A stretch of DNA of 64,000 bases from Hymenobacter baengnokdamensis (lineage in GTDB: Bacteria > Bacteroidota > Bacteroidia > Cytophagales > Hymenobacteraceae): assembly GCF_008728635.1 (NCBI RefSeq), contig NZ_CP044285.1, positions 3,968,001-4,032,000 on the forward strand. The letters are read 5' to 3'. Shown here piece after piece: positions 28,503-37,001 of this stretch. Every line of letters starts with the position of its first letter. Positions within the stretch are counted from its first letter, which is position 1. A program made the position numbers and the translations under genes. Under the pieces are notes generated by a model, which did no database searches, had not been told where the DNA came from, and saw only the letters and a program-made list of their open reading frames with translations.

Positions 28503-29819
28503 CTACTCCGCTGCCGCGCCGCCGGCCCAGGGCAGCCGCGCGCGCGCTTGTTGCAGCCGCGCTCCCAGCTCCGGCAGGCCGGGCCGGTGCACGCTACCTA
28601 AATGACTGGTTGTAAATTCTTTATGCGGCACGTACGTGCCCGCGTCCACCGCCTGGCCCACCTGCTTGTAGGCATCCCGGAACGGTACGCCCCGCTGAAT
28701 AAGCTGGTTGATGTTCTCGACCGAAAAGATGGCGTCGTACTTCGGCTGATTTATAACGCCCGGCACCACCTCCAGCACCGGCACGGCAAACAATAGAATA
28801 TCCAGAATATCGGCAAACTGCGTCATGGGCCGGAACAGGATTTCCTTTAATAGCTGGAAATCGCGGTGATAGCCGCTGGGCAGGTTATTGATGGTGAGAA
28901 TGATATCGTTCGGCAGCGCTTGCAGGCGGTTGCAGTGCGCGCGCACCAGCTCAAATACGTCGGGGTTTTTCTTGTGCGGCATAATGCTGGAGCCCGTCGT
29001 GAATTCCTTAGGCAGCTTCACGAAGCCCAAATCCTGGCTGTTGTACAGCACCAGGTCGTAGGCCAGCTTGCTGAGCGTACCGGCCACGCCCGCGATGGCG
29101 AAGGCCAGCGTTTTTTCGGTTTTGCCGCGCAGCATCTGCGCGCCTACCGCGCTGATGGCCAGGTTGCTAAATCCCATTTCGCGCGTCGTCTGCTCCCGGT
29201 CGATGCCAAAGCTGCTGCCGAAGCCCGCGCCCGAGCCCAGCGGGTTGTGGTCGGCCACGGTGTGCGCGGCTTCCAGCAAGCTCATATCGAGCAGCAAATG
29301 CTCGGCATAAGCGCCAAACCAGAGCCCGAAGCTGCTCGGCATGGCCGCCTGAAAATGCGTGTAGCCGGGCAGCAGGTCGTGCTGGTATTTTACGCCCTGC
29401 CGAATTAATAAATCGGCTAATTCCAGAATTTTCGCGCCGATTTTTTCGGTATAATCCTTGATAAATAACTGAATAGCCGTCAGCACCTGGTCGTTGCGCG
29501 AGCGGGCCGTGTGGATTTTCTTGCCCGCATCACCGAATTTATCGGTCAGATAATATTCAATTTTTGAATGCACGTCCTCAAATTCCGGCTCGATAACGAA
29601 CGTGCCCGCTTCGACCTGCGCCCGCAGCTCGGCCAGCCCGGTCAGCAGCTGGGTTTCTTCTGCTTTGGAAATCAAGCCGCTGCTGGCCAGCATTTTCGCC
29701 TGCGCCTGGGAAGCGAGCAGGTCGAAGGGCGCCAGGTATTTATCCAGCTCGCGGTCCTGCCCCACCGTGAAGCGCTCAATTTTGTCGTTTACCGAAAAGC
29801 CTTTTTCCCAGATTTTCAT
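28503..29819 (-). CDS. argH: Argininosuccinate lyase
   Basis: Splits argininosuccinate to arginine and fumarate, the last step of the pathway. The 438-residue protein has the fumarase/aspartase-superfamily regions: HTARSRNDQV (substrate-binding region), the catalytic base region PGYTHFQAAMPSS, and the signature GSSIMPHKKNPD on the flexible catalytic loop. Its N-terminus (MKIWEKGFSVNDKIERFTVG) is the Bacteroidota form. Same strand as argB and the M20 gene upstream and pyc 73 bases downstream. Confidence 0.95.
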   Translation of the reverse strand: MKIWEKGFSVNDKIERFTVGQDRELDKYLAPFDLLASQAQAKMLASSGLISKAEETQLLTGLAELRAQVEAGTFVIEPEFEDVHSKIEYYLTDKFGDAGKKIHTARSRNDQVLTAIQLFIKDYTEKIGAKILELADLLIRQGVKYQHDLLPGYTHFQAAMPSSFGLWFGAYAEHLLLDMSLLEAAHTVADHNPLGSGAGFGSSFGIDREQTTREMGFSNLAISAVGAQMLRGKTEKTLAFAIAGVAGTLSKLAYDLVLYNSQDLGFVKLPKEFTTGSSIMPHKKNPDVFELVRAHCNRLQALPNDIILTINNLPSGYHRDFQLLKEILFRPMTQFADILDILLFAVPVLEVVPGVINQPKYDAIFSVENINQLIQRGVPFRDAYKQVGQAVDAGTYVPHKEFTTSHLGSVHRPGLPELGARLQQARARLPWAGGAAAE

Positions 29820-29928
29820 AGCGCGAGGTTTCGCAAGGTTAAAATAGGTTGCGCAGGGTTTAGAAATCAGTCAGACAAGGCTAAAACAGACCTTGTGCGA
29901 CCTGTTTTAACCTTGCGAAACCTTGCGC

Positions 29929-30996
29929 TTAAATTGTAAAGTCAGTCAGCAATTCAATATAATCCGCAATTCCATCGCGAATTTCACTGAGTAAAATATA
30001 CTCATCCGGCGCGTGCGAGCGGGCGCTATCGCCCGGCCCCATTTTCAGCGTTGTAAAGCGCATGAGCGCCTGGTCGGAGAGTGTGGGCGAGCCGTAGGTA
30101 GTTTTGCCCATCGCCACGGCTTTGCGCACAAGCGGGTGCGTCAACGGGATTCCCGACGACTGCAAATGCGTGGAGCGTGGCGTGATTTCGGCCTGCACGT
30201 GCGCCCGCACGGTATTGAGAATCTCTTCGTTCGAGTAATATTCAATAGTTCGAATATCTACCACGTAGCGGCATTCGTCGGGCACCACGTTGTGCTGCGT
30301 GCCGGCCGAAATTTGGGTCACGGTCATTTTCACCGGTCCCAGCAGCTCCGACACCTGCGGAAACTGGTAGCTGCGCAGCCAGGAAATATCGCCCAGCGCT
30401 TTATACAGCGCGTTTTCGCCCTCATTGCGGGCCGCGTGACCAGTGCGGCCCCGCGCCACCCCGTCAAGCACGAGCAAGCCCTTTTCGGCCACGGCGGCGT
30501 TCATGCCGGTGGGCTCGCCCACGATGCCGAGGTCGATTTTTCCTAATTCCGGCAGAATACTTTTAATGCCGTTGGCGCCCGAAATTTCCTCTTCGGCCGT
30601 AATGGCGCAAATTAAATTAAACGCCGTGGGCAGGCTGTAGAAATAGCGAAAGGTAGCCAGCAGGCTGACGGCCGACGCCCCGGCATCATTGCTGCCCAGG
30701 CCAATTAATTTATCGCCTTCCCGCGTCGCGCCAAAGGGCGGGTACGTCCAGCCCGCGCCCGGCTTCACCGTGTCGTGGTGCGAATTGAGCAGAATAGTGG
30801 GTTTCTGCGGGTCGAATTTCGGCTGCGCGGCCCACACATTATGGCCCCGCCGCTGCGTGGGAATACCACGCTGGTTCAGGAATTCCTCCAGAATAGCGGC
30901 CGTATCAGCCTCCTCGCGGGAGAACGACTGCATTTGAATTAATTGGCTTAATAACTCAACCGCCTCGTCACTTAGCTGAGTAATTAATTCAGACAT
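29929..30996 (-). CDS. argE: M20-family deacylase, probable N-acyl-ornithine/citrulline deacylase
   Basis: A di-zinc M20 hydrolase of 355 residues: NSHHDTVKP (His/Asp ligands), GSNDAGASAV (bridging Asp), ITAEEEISGANG (Glu-Glu) and VGEPTG are all present. Bacteroidota remove the acyl group late in arginine synthesis, so the substrate is likely N-acylcitrulline or N-acylornithine. Acetyl versus succinyl cannot be read from this protein alone. Its start overlaps the argB stop by 13 bases, so the two are translationally coupled. Symbol by role and context, not certain. Confidence 0.85.
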   Translation of the reverse strand: MSELITQLSDEAVELLSQLIQMQSFSREEADTAAILEEFLNQRGIPTQRRGHNVWAAQPKFDPQKPTILLNSHHDTVKPGAGWTYPPFGATREGDKLIGLGSNDAGASAVSLLATFRYFYSLPTAFNLICAITAEEEISGANGIKSILPELGKIDLGIVGEPTGMNAAVAEKGLLVLDGVARGRTGHAARNEGENALYKALGDISWLRSYQFPQVSELLGPVKMTVTQISAGTQHNVVPDECRYVVDIRTIEYYSNEEILNTVRAHVQAEITPRSTHLQSSGIPLTHPLVRKAVAMGKTTYGSPTLSDQALMRFTTLKMGPGDSARSHAPDEYILLSEIRDGIADYIELLTDFTI

Positions 30997-31769
30997 ACTA
31001 CCGTGTGCAAATCGTCCTTAATATTCAGCGCGTGGCCGATAATTACTTTTGTCACGCCCTGATGCAGCGCGGCGAAGGCATTTTCCAGCTTCGGCACCAT
31101 ACCATCAGCAATAACTCCCTGCTCTTTCAAAGCCGCGTAGCTAGTGAAATTAATTTTCGGAATTACCGAATTAGCATCGCTCACGTCGCGCAGCACGCCG
31201 TTTTTCTCGAAGCAGTAGTGCAGCGTTACCGAATAAAAATCGGCCAGCGCCACGGCCACGGCCGAGGCAATAGTGTCGGCGTTGGTATTTAATAATTGTC
31301 CGTGGCCGTCGTGAATAATCGGACACAGCACCGGCGTGATACCCGCAGTAAGTAATTGCTGCAACAGCCCGGCATTGACGCTGGCCGGCGTCAGGTCGCC
31401 CACGAAGCCGTAGTCAATATCCTTCACCGGGCGCCTCGTGCCTTGAATTACGTTGCCGTCGGCGCCGCTCAAACCCAGCGCGTTCACGCCTAATCGCTGC
31501 AATTCGGCCACGACTTGCTTGTTGGTTTTGCCGGCGTAAAACATGACCACGATATCGAGCGTGGCGGCATCCGTGACGCGGCGGCCGTTGATGAGCTGCG
31601 GCGTGAGGCCCAGCTCGCGCAGCATGGTGCTGGCGCCTTTGCCGCCGCCGTGCACCAGAATTTTAGGGCCGCCAGCCTGGGCCAGTAATTGCAGGAATTT
31701 GGTTAGCTCGGCGGCATTATCAATGATACCTCCGCCAATTTTATAAATAGTTATCTCTGTTTTGTTCAT
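30984..31769 (-). CDS. argB: Acetylglutamate kinase (N-acyl-glutamate kinase)
   Basis: Phosphorylates N-acyl-glutamate, the second step of the pathway. The 261-residue amino-acid-kinase fold shows the nucleotide-binding Gly-rich loops KIGGGIIDN near the start and VHGGGKGAS near residue 42, INGRRVTDAATLDIV for the substrate, and DGMVPKLENAFAALHQGV near the C-terminus. It is the first gene of the minus-strand set, about 50 bases from its promoter. No N-terminal arginine-inhibition helix is visible, so feedback control by arginine is not obvious here. Confidence 0.93.
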   Translation of the reverse strand: MNKTEITIYKIGGGIIDNAAELTKFLQLLAQAGGPKILVHGGGKGASTMLRELGLTPQLINGRRVTDAATLDIVVMFYAGKTNKQVVAELQRLGVNALGLSGADGNVIQGTRRPVKDIDYGFVGDLTPASVNAGLLQQLLTAGITPVLCPIIHDGHGQLLNTNADTIASAVAVALADFYSVTLHYCFEKNGVLRDVSDANSVIPKINFTSYAALKEQGVIADGMVPKLENAFAALHQGVTKVIIGHALNIKDDLHTVVCLN

Positions 31770-31821
31770 AATTACTTAATCGCCGCCCCGGCCCCGCCAA
31801 CAAAAAAAACTGCTCAGCCTA

Positions 31822-31852
31822 TTGCGGACAAAAGTAGGAACTTTTACCTTTG
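31822..31852 (+). promoter_or_regulatory. Promoter for the GNAT-argG-argC set (plus strand)
   Basis: TTG (31822-31824), 20 bases, then TACCTTTG (31845-31852): a perfect match to the Bacteroidota -33/-7 pattern. Its -7 box lies inside the spacer of the divergent argB promoter, so RNA polymerase probably cannot occupy both at once. Confidence 0.75.
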
Positions 31853-31860
31853 CGGCTCAA
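31829..31860 (-). promoter_or_regulatory. Promoter for argB (minus strand)
   Basis: Read on the minus strand, TTG (31860-31858), 21 bases, then TACTTTTG (31836-31829): a perfect Bacteroidota -33/-7 pair, 60 bases before the argB ATG. It overlaps the plus-strand promoter for the GNAT-argG set. Confidence 0.75.
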
Positions 31861-31863
31861 TAT

Positions 31864-32004
31864 ATGGCCGCTGGCTTGCCATCTCCCGGCTGCTTTACTG
31901 CAATGACATTCCTGGTTCGCACCAATCTTTTGCTTTCTACGCCTGCCCAACCGGGCAGGGAAAGCGTGCGTACGGTGGCTTGCTCGTTGCTGCGACGACC
32001 CTAG
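31864..32004 (+). CDS. Possible leader peptide in the 5' UTR of the plus-strand arg operon
   Basis: A 46-codon open frame begins 12 bases after the plus-strand -7 box, which would make it almost leaderless. It contains five Arg codons, the last two adjacent just before its end (LLRRP then stop). A 7-bp hairpin (CCTGCCC / GGGCAGG, 31942-31959) and the pairing of GGTGGCTT (about 31975) with AAGCCACC (about 32047) give the 310-base leader secondary structure. This may be an arginine-sensing attenuator peptide, or simply chance; I see no U-run terminator between it and the GNAT gene. Confidence 0.25.
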   Translation: MAAGLPSPGCFTAMTFLVRTNLLLSTPAQPGRESVRTVACSLLRRP

Positions 32005-32164
32005 CCGGCTTCAACTGCCGGGTGCTGGCTGCGAGCCAGCTTTGCTAAGCCACCGATAACGAGCTTGGCCACTTACCGATAGATTTCGGGTTTTCTGCCG
32101 CCTCACTCGCTTCCGCGAGGGCCGGTAAACTGCGTTTCTTTCTTAGGTCTTTCCTTATTTAATA

Positions 32165-32752
32165 ATGACAATACGGGTTGCGACGGCAGCAGACGCGCAG
32201 TATGCGGATTTGCTGTGTCACTGGTACATCGAATCGGCCAAGCAGCGGGGCACGGGCATCGCGAAGCGCGACCCTGAGTACGTGCGCGAAAAAATGCGCC
32301 AGGGAAATTCCGTTATCGCCTTCATTGACGGCGAGCTGGCGGGCTTCTGCTACATCGAAACCTTCGAGAGCGGCAAGTTTGTGGCCAACTCGGGCCTCGT
32401 AGTGAACACCGAGCTGCGCAAGCACGGCCTGGGCCGCGCCATCAAGCGCGAGGTGTTCCGGCTCTCGCGCCGCAAATATCCGGATGCCAAGATATTTGGC
32501 ATCACGACCAGCCTGGCCGTGATGAAAATCAACAGCGACCTGGGCTATAAGCCGGTGACGTTCTCGGAGCTGACGACCAGCGAGGATTTCTGGAAAGGCT
32601 GCAAGAGCTGCAAAAACTTCGGTATCCTGACCGAGAACGAGCGCAAAATGTGCCTCTGCACGGGCATGGTCTTCGACGATGTCACGGCCCCGCTGCCCGC
32701 TTCGGAAACCGAGACGGAAACTCCTTCTTCGACTTCTACACTTTCTGAATAA
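32165..32752 (+). CDS. GNAT acyltransferase at the head of the arg operon
   Basis: A 195-residue GNAT-fold protein (VANSGLVVNTELRKHGLGRAIK is the acyl-CoA motif A). Its place before argG and argC, and the absence of argA or argJ in the window, suggest it acylates glutamate as the first step of arginine synthesis. The C-terminal part carries a Cys-rich segment, CKSCKNFGIL...MCLCTG (CxxC and CxC), unusual for a GNAT and possibly metal-binding. ATG 32165; its stop overlaps the argG start by one base (TAATG), implying coupling. Glutamate N-acyltransferase activity is inferred from context only. Confidence 0.75.
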   Translation: MTIRVATAADAQYADLLCHWYIESAKQRGTGIAKRDPEYVREKMRQGNSVIAFIDGELAGFCYIETFESGKFVANSGLVVNTELRKHGLGRAIKREVFRLSRRKYPDAKIFGITTSLAVMKINSDLGYKPVTFSELTTSEDFWKGCKSCKNFGILTENERKMCLCTGMVFDDVTAPLPASETETETPSSTSTLSE

Positions 32753-33936
32753 TGAAAAAAAAGGCAATTGTAGCGTACAGTGGCGGCCTCGATACGTCGT
32801 ACTGCGTGGTGAACCTCTCGCGGGAGCACGACCTGGAAATCCATACCGTTATCGTGAACTCGGGCGGCTTTTCGACCGAGGAGCTGGCCGCCATTGAGAA
32901 GCGTGCCTACGAGCTGGGCTCGGTGAAGCACGAGGTCATCGACATTACCGAGCGCTATTACCACGACTGCCTGCGCTACCTGCTGTTTGGCAACGTGCTG
33001 AAGAACGACACCTACCCGCTGAGCGTGAGCGCCGAGCGCATGTTTCAGGCGCTGGCCATTGCCGAATACGCCAAGCGCGAAAACGCTGAATATATTGTGC
33101 ACGGCAGCACCGGCGCCGGCAACGACCAGGTGCGCTTCGACGTGGCCTTCGCGGTGATTGCGCCGGACGTGGAAATCATTACGCCCATCCGCGACCAGAA
33201 GCTCTCGCGCCAGCAGGAAATCCAGTACCTGCAAGACCAGGGCTTCGAGATGAGCTGGGAAAAGGCCAAATACTCCATCAACCGGGGCATCTGGGGCACC
33301 AGCGTAGGCGGCGTCGAAACGCTGACCTCGCGCCAGGCCCTGCCCGAGAGCGCCTACCCTACCCAGCTTTCCCAGACCAAGCCCAGTCAGCTGGAAATCA
33401 CTTTTGAAAAAGGCGAGCCGGTGGCGCTGAACGGCCAGCGCATGTATGCCGTGTCGCTCATTCAGCAGGTAAACGACATCGCCGGCGCCTACGCCATCGG
33501 CCGCGATACGCACGTGGGCGATACTATTCTGGGCATCAAGGGCCGCGTGGGCTTTGAGGCGCCGGCGGCGCTGCTGCTCATCAAGGCGCACCACTTGCTG
33601 GAAAAGCACACGCTCTCGCGCTGGCAGCAATTGCACAAGGAGCCGGTGGCGACCTGGTACGGTACGCTGCTGCACGAAGCGCAGTATCTCGACCCGGTAA
33701 TGCGCGACTTTGAGGCATTCCTCGTTTCATCGCAGGAGCGCGTGACGGGCACGGTATTCGTGGAACTGCGACCTTACTACTTTGAGCTGCTGGGCATTGA
33801 GTCGAAGTACGACATGATGCAGTCGAAGGTGGCGACTTATGGCGAGGAGAACAACGCCTGGGATTCGCGCGATGCGCGCGGATTTATTAAGATTTTCGGA
33901 AATCAGCTGAAGATTCACGCTTCGCTGCAGGACTAG
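32752..33936 (+). CDS. argG: Argininosuccinate synthase
   Basis: Joins citrulline and aspartate with ATP to give argininosuccinate. The 394-residue protein starts KKKAIVAYSGGLDTSYCVV, with the PP-loop SGGLDTS, and contains HGSTGAGNDQVRFD, the citrulline/aspartate-binding signature. The start overlaps the GNAT stop. A 150-base inverted-repeat element sits between its stop and argC. Confidence 0.96.
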   Translation: MKKKAIVAYSGGLDTSYCVVNLSREHDLEIHTVIVNSGGFSTEELAAIEKRAYELGSVKHEVIDITERYYHDCLRYLLFGNVLKNDTYPLSVSAERMFQALAIAEYAKRENAEYIVHGSTGAGNDQVRFDVAFAVIAPDVEIITPIRDQKLSRQQEIQYLQDQGFEMSWEKAKYSINRGIWGTSVGGVETLTSRQALPESAYPTQLSQTKPSQLEITFEKGEPVALNGQRMYAVSLIQQVNDIAGAYAIGRDTHVGDTILGIKGRVGFEAPAALLLIKAHHLLEKHTLSRWQQLHKEPVATWYGTLLHEAQYLDPVMRDFEAFLVSSQERVTGTVFVELRPYYFELLGIESKYDMMQSKVATYGEENNAWDSRDARGFIKIFGNQLKIHASLQD

Positions 33937-33940
33937 CCTG

Positions 33941-34086
33941 ACGTGGCGCCTCACCCCTAGCTCCTCTCCGAAAAGGAGAGGGGGACTAGTTTTAGTCTTA
34001 GTTTTTAGCTTTAGTTTTTGCGTTTGCGCTACCTCGGCTCCCCCTCTCCTTTTCGGAGAGGGGGCCGGGGGGTGAGGCGCCACGTT
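33941..34086. repeat. Inverted-repeat element between argG and argC
   Basis: Two arms of about 45 bases (33941-33985 and about 34038-34086) are near-exact reverse complements, each combining GTGGCGCCTCACCCC with CTCTCCGAAAAGGAGAG, itself a hairpin. The loop is a T/A-rich stretch of TTTTAGT-like repeats. Resembles a dispersed REP-type element; it could attenuate argC expression. Confidence 0.8.
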
Positions 34087-34092
34087 AGCTCA

Positions 34093-35079
34093 ATGAATAA
34101 ATCAATCACTGCCGGTATTGTGGGCGGCGCTGGCTACACGGCCGGCGAGCTGCTGCGCCTGCTGCTGCACCACCCCCACACCGAAATCGGCGCGGTAGTT
34201 AGCTCCACGCAAGCCGGGCAGCCTGTGCATAGCGTACACGACGACCTGCTGGGCGACACCGACCTCACTTTCGCCAGCGAGCTGCGCGGCGATGAAGACG
34301 TGGTTTTCCTGTGCCTCGGCCACGGCCACTCGCGCAAGTGGCTGCTCGAAGCCAACCTACCCGCTAGCACCAAAGTCATTGACCTGAGCAATGATTTTCG
34401 CCTGGCGGCCGACCGCGACGTAGCCGGCCGGCACTTTGTGTACGGCCTGCCGGAACTGAACCGCGAGCAGATTCGCACCGCCAACAGTATTGCTAATCCG
34501 GGCTGCTTTGCCTCGGCCATTCAACTGGCGCTGCTGCCGCTGGCCGCCGCCGGGCAGCTGCACGATGCCGTGCATGTCTCGGCCATTACGGGCAGTACCG
34601 GCGCGGGCCGGGGCCTCGTTGAAACGACGGGCTACACCTGGCGCACCGGCAATATCTCGACCTATAAAACCTTTACGCACCAGCACTTGGGCGAGATTGG
34701 CGAAACGCTGGTGGGCTTGCAGCCGGGCTTTGCTAAACCGGTACGTTTCATTCCCTACCGGGGCAATTTCACGCGGGGCATCTTCGCTTCGGTTTATACT
34801 ACCTGTGAACTTTTAATACCAAAAGTACAAAATTTGTACACCGACTACTACCGCGATGCGCCATTTACGATAGTTTCGGAGAAGGAAATTCACCTCAAGC
34901 AAGTGGTGAACACCAATAAATGCCTGCTGCACGTGACCAAGCACGACGACCAGGTGCTCATTACCTCCGCGCTGGACAACCTGCTGAAAGGCGCATCGGG
35001 GCAGGCTATTCAGAATATGAACTTGCTGTTTGGCTTGGAGGAAACGGCGGGGTTAGGAATTAAGGCTTCGTTTTTTTAG
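34093..35079 (+). CDS. argC: N-acetyl-gamma-glutamyl-phosphate reductase
   Basis: NADPH-dependent reduction of N-acyl-glutamyl phosphate to the semialdehyde. The 328-residue protein from ATG 34093 has AGIVGGAGYTAGELLRLL (NADP fold), the catalytic Cys in ANPGCFASA, and the substrate region ITGSTGAGRGLVETTGY. The frame is open upstream to 34018, but that part lies in the inverted-repeat element. Followed 72 bases later by an inserted HNH gene. Confidence 0.95.
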   Translation: MNKSITAGIVGGAGYTAGELLRLLLHHPHTEIGAVVSSTQAGQPVHSVHDDLLGDTDLTFASELRGDEDVVFLCLGHGHSRKWLLEANLPASTKVIDLSNDFRLAADRDVAGRHFVYGLPELNREQIRTANSIANPGCFASAIQLALLPLAAAGQLHDAVHVSAITGSTGAGRGLVETTGYTWRTGNISTYKTFTHQHLGEIGETLVGLQPGFAKPVRFIPYRGNFTRGIFASVYTTCELLIPKVQNLYTDYYRDAPFTIVSEKEIHLKQVVNTNKCLLHVTKHDDQVLITSALDNLLKGASGQAIQNMNLLFGLEETAGLGIKASFF

Positions 35080-35151
35080 ATGTATAACGTCAGCAATAAG
35101 AATGCTGAACTTGCCGAATAATGTCATTCGGTTTACTCAACTGCTACAGTC

Positions 35152-35646
35152 ATGCTTAAAACAAGAGAGTACTTTAATCTTGATGGAGAGCAAGCGACTC
35201 GCATTGATGAGTATGCTTATGCTATTACAGAATCGGGTCGTATCTGGAAATTCTGGAATAAGGAGCCCGGTAAGGAGCAGGAGGATAAAGTGACATCAAA
35301 ATTATTTAAAAACGGTAAAAACTACGTATTAAGACCAGGATTCTATAGCCCTAGAGTACCTGATTATGGTTACGTTAATATTGAGCTTCGAGGCGACTCT
35401 AAATTAAGGTCTGACCTAAAGCCCTGGCATACTGGGGCACAGAAGTTTATACGAAATATTAAAAGAGTGCTGCTACATGTTTTAGTAGCTCAACACTTTA
35501 TTCCAAATCCTGACGAGCATAAGTTTGTTGAGCATATTGATGGAATTAAAACAAACAACCATTACTCTAATCTGCGCTGGATAGCTGAAGACCCAATCAA
35601 CTTCGGCTATTATACAGAAAGAAACGAAGGCGCTTCATTAGATTAA
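35152..35646 (+). CDS. HNH endonuclease (homing-type), inserted in the arg operon
   Basis: A 164-residue protein with an HNH core: first His in LLHVLVAQHF, then VEHIDGIKTNNHYSNLRW, the His-Asp-Gly-x-K-x-N-N...N-L-x-W pattern of HNH_3/NUMOD4-linked nucleases. The upstream part (YAITESGRIWKFW) resembles a DNA-binding NUMOD-like unit. Base composition is clearly AT-richer than argC and argD on either side, as is codon use, indicating transfer. Free-standing genes of this type act as homing endonucleases or nickases. It sits between argC and argD without breaking either. Confidence 0.85.
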   Translation: MLKTREYFNLDGEQATRIDEYAYAITESGRIWKFWNKEPGKEQEDKVTSKLFKNGKNYVLRPGFYSPRVPDYGYVNIELRGDSKLRSDLKPWHTGAQKFIRNIKRVLLHVLVAQHFIPNPDEHKFVEHIDGIKTNNHYSNLRWIAEDPINFGYYTERNEGASLD

Positions 35647-35671
35647 AAAGCTTATTTACAGAACTCTCAAT

Positions 35672-36835
35672 ATGAACCTATTCGACGTTTATCCGCTGGT
35701 AGACATCACGCCGGTGCGGGCGCTCGGCGCGACGCTTTGGGACGAGAACGGCCAGCAATACCTGGATTTTTACGGCGGCCATGCCGTGATTTCCATCGGC
35801 CACAGCCACCCGCACTACGTGCGGCGCGTGCAGGAGCAGGTGGCCAAAATTGGCTTCTACTCCAACTCGGTACGCATCCCCATTCAGCAGGAGCTAGCCA
35901 CGAAGCTGGGCAACTTGTCGGGCTACCCCGACTACACGCTGTTTCTGTGCAACTCGGGAGCCGAGGCCAATGAGAATGCGCTGAAACTGGCGTCGTTTCA
36001 CACCGGCAAAAACCACGTTATTGCCTTCAAAGGCGCGTTTCACGGCCGCACCTCGGGCGCGGTAGCCGCCACCGATAACCCCAAAATCGTGGCGCCTTTC
36101 AACGCGGGCCACGGCGTGAGCTTCGTGCCCTACGACCTCGCGGCCGTGGCGCAGGTGATGCAGGCGCAGCCGGTGTGCGCCGTCATTATCGAGCCGATTC
36201 AGGGGGTAGGCGGCGTGGTGCTGCCGACCGACGAGTTTTTGCAGGGGCTGGCGGCGCTGTGCGCGCAACACGGCGTAGTGCTCATTGCCGACGAGGTGCA
36301 GAGCGGCTACGGCCGCAGCGGTGAGTTTTTCGCGCACCAGCACGCGGGTATTCGGCCGGGTATCATCACTACAGCCAAGGGCATGGGCAACGGTTTCCCG
36401 ATTGGCGGCGTGCTGATTTCGCCGGAGTTTAAGGCGTCCTATGGCTTGCTGGGCACTACGTTTGGCGGCAACCACCTGGCTTGCGCGGCGGGCCTGGCGG
36501 TGCTCGAAGTACTGGAGCAGGAAAACCTGGTGGCGCATGCGGCCGAGTTGGGCGCGTATCTCATGCAGGAGCTGCGCACCCACAGCCAGGCCACGGTAGT
36601 GCGCGGGCGCGGGCTGATGATAGGCGTGAAATACGACTTCCCTATCAAGGAAATCCGCGATAAGCTACTATTTGAGCATCACATTTTTGTGGGTAATGCC
36701 AGCGACCCGAACGTGCTGCGCTTATTGCCGCCGCTGAACATCACGAAGGCCGAAGCTGACCTATTTTTGCAGGCGCTTTACGCACTGGAACCGGCTAAGG
36801 TGCCGGTTGATACCACAGTAGTAGAGCAGGATTAA
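35672..36835 (+). CDS. argD: Acetylornithine (N-acyl-ornithine) aminotransferase
   Basis: PLP enzyme that makes N-acyl-ornithine from the semialdehyde. The 387-residue class III aminotransferase has FCNSGAEANENALKLA (PLP phosphate loop), VLIADEVQSGYGRSGEFFA (Asp to the pyridine N) and TTAKGMGNGFPIGG with the Schiff-base Lys. Downstream of the HNH insert with a 25-base gap. The specificity (acetyl or succinyl) follows the rest of the pathway and is not visible here. Confidence 0.94.
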   Translation: MNLFDVYPLVDITPVRALGATLWDENGQQYLDFYGGHAVISIGHSHPHYVRRVQEQVAKIGFYSNSVRIPIQQELATKLGNLSGYPDYTLFLCNSGAEANENALKLASFHTGKNHVIAFKGAFHGRTSGAVAATDNPKIVAPFNAGHGVSFVPYDLAAVAQVMQAQPVCAVIIEPIQGVGGVVLPTDEFLQGLAALCAQHGVVLIADEVQSGYGRSGEFFAHQHAGIRPGIITTAKGMGNGFPIGGVLISPEFKASYGLLGTTFGGNHLACAAGLAVLEVLEQENLVAHAAELGAYLMQELRTHSQATVVRGRGLMIGVKYDFPIKEIRDKLLFEHHIFVGNASDPNVLRLLPPLNITKAEADLFLQALYALEPAKVPVDTTVVEQD

Positions 36836-36847
36836 GACCCATCTATC

Positions 36848-36927
36848 ATGCTGAGCTTGCGAAGCATCTTACTGCGCCAGAACAAGTTGTTCGAGCCTAA
36901 GGTAAGATATTTCGCAAGCTCAACGTG
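36848..36927. repeat. REP-like inverted repeat (TCATGCTGAGC family)
   Basis: Left arm ATCATGCTGAGCTTGCGAAG and a right arm ending GCAAGCTCAACGTG pair imperfectly across 80 bases between argD and carA. Same core as elements at 38106, 38630, 38972 and 60828. Confidence 0.7.
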
Positions 36928-37001
36928 TGCAAAAGCCTTTGTGAATTAATCGATTAGCGACCAACGGAGCACTCCTCCACTTTACACATAACTCAACAAG
37001 C

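Noticed and set aside
32545..33675. 376-residue minus-strand ORF
   Set aside because: Shadow of argG and the GNAT gene.
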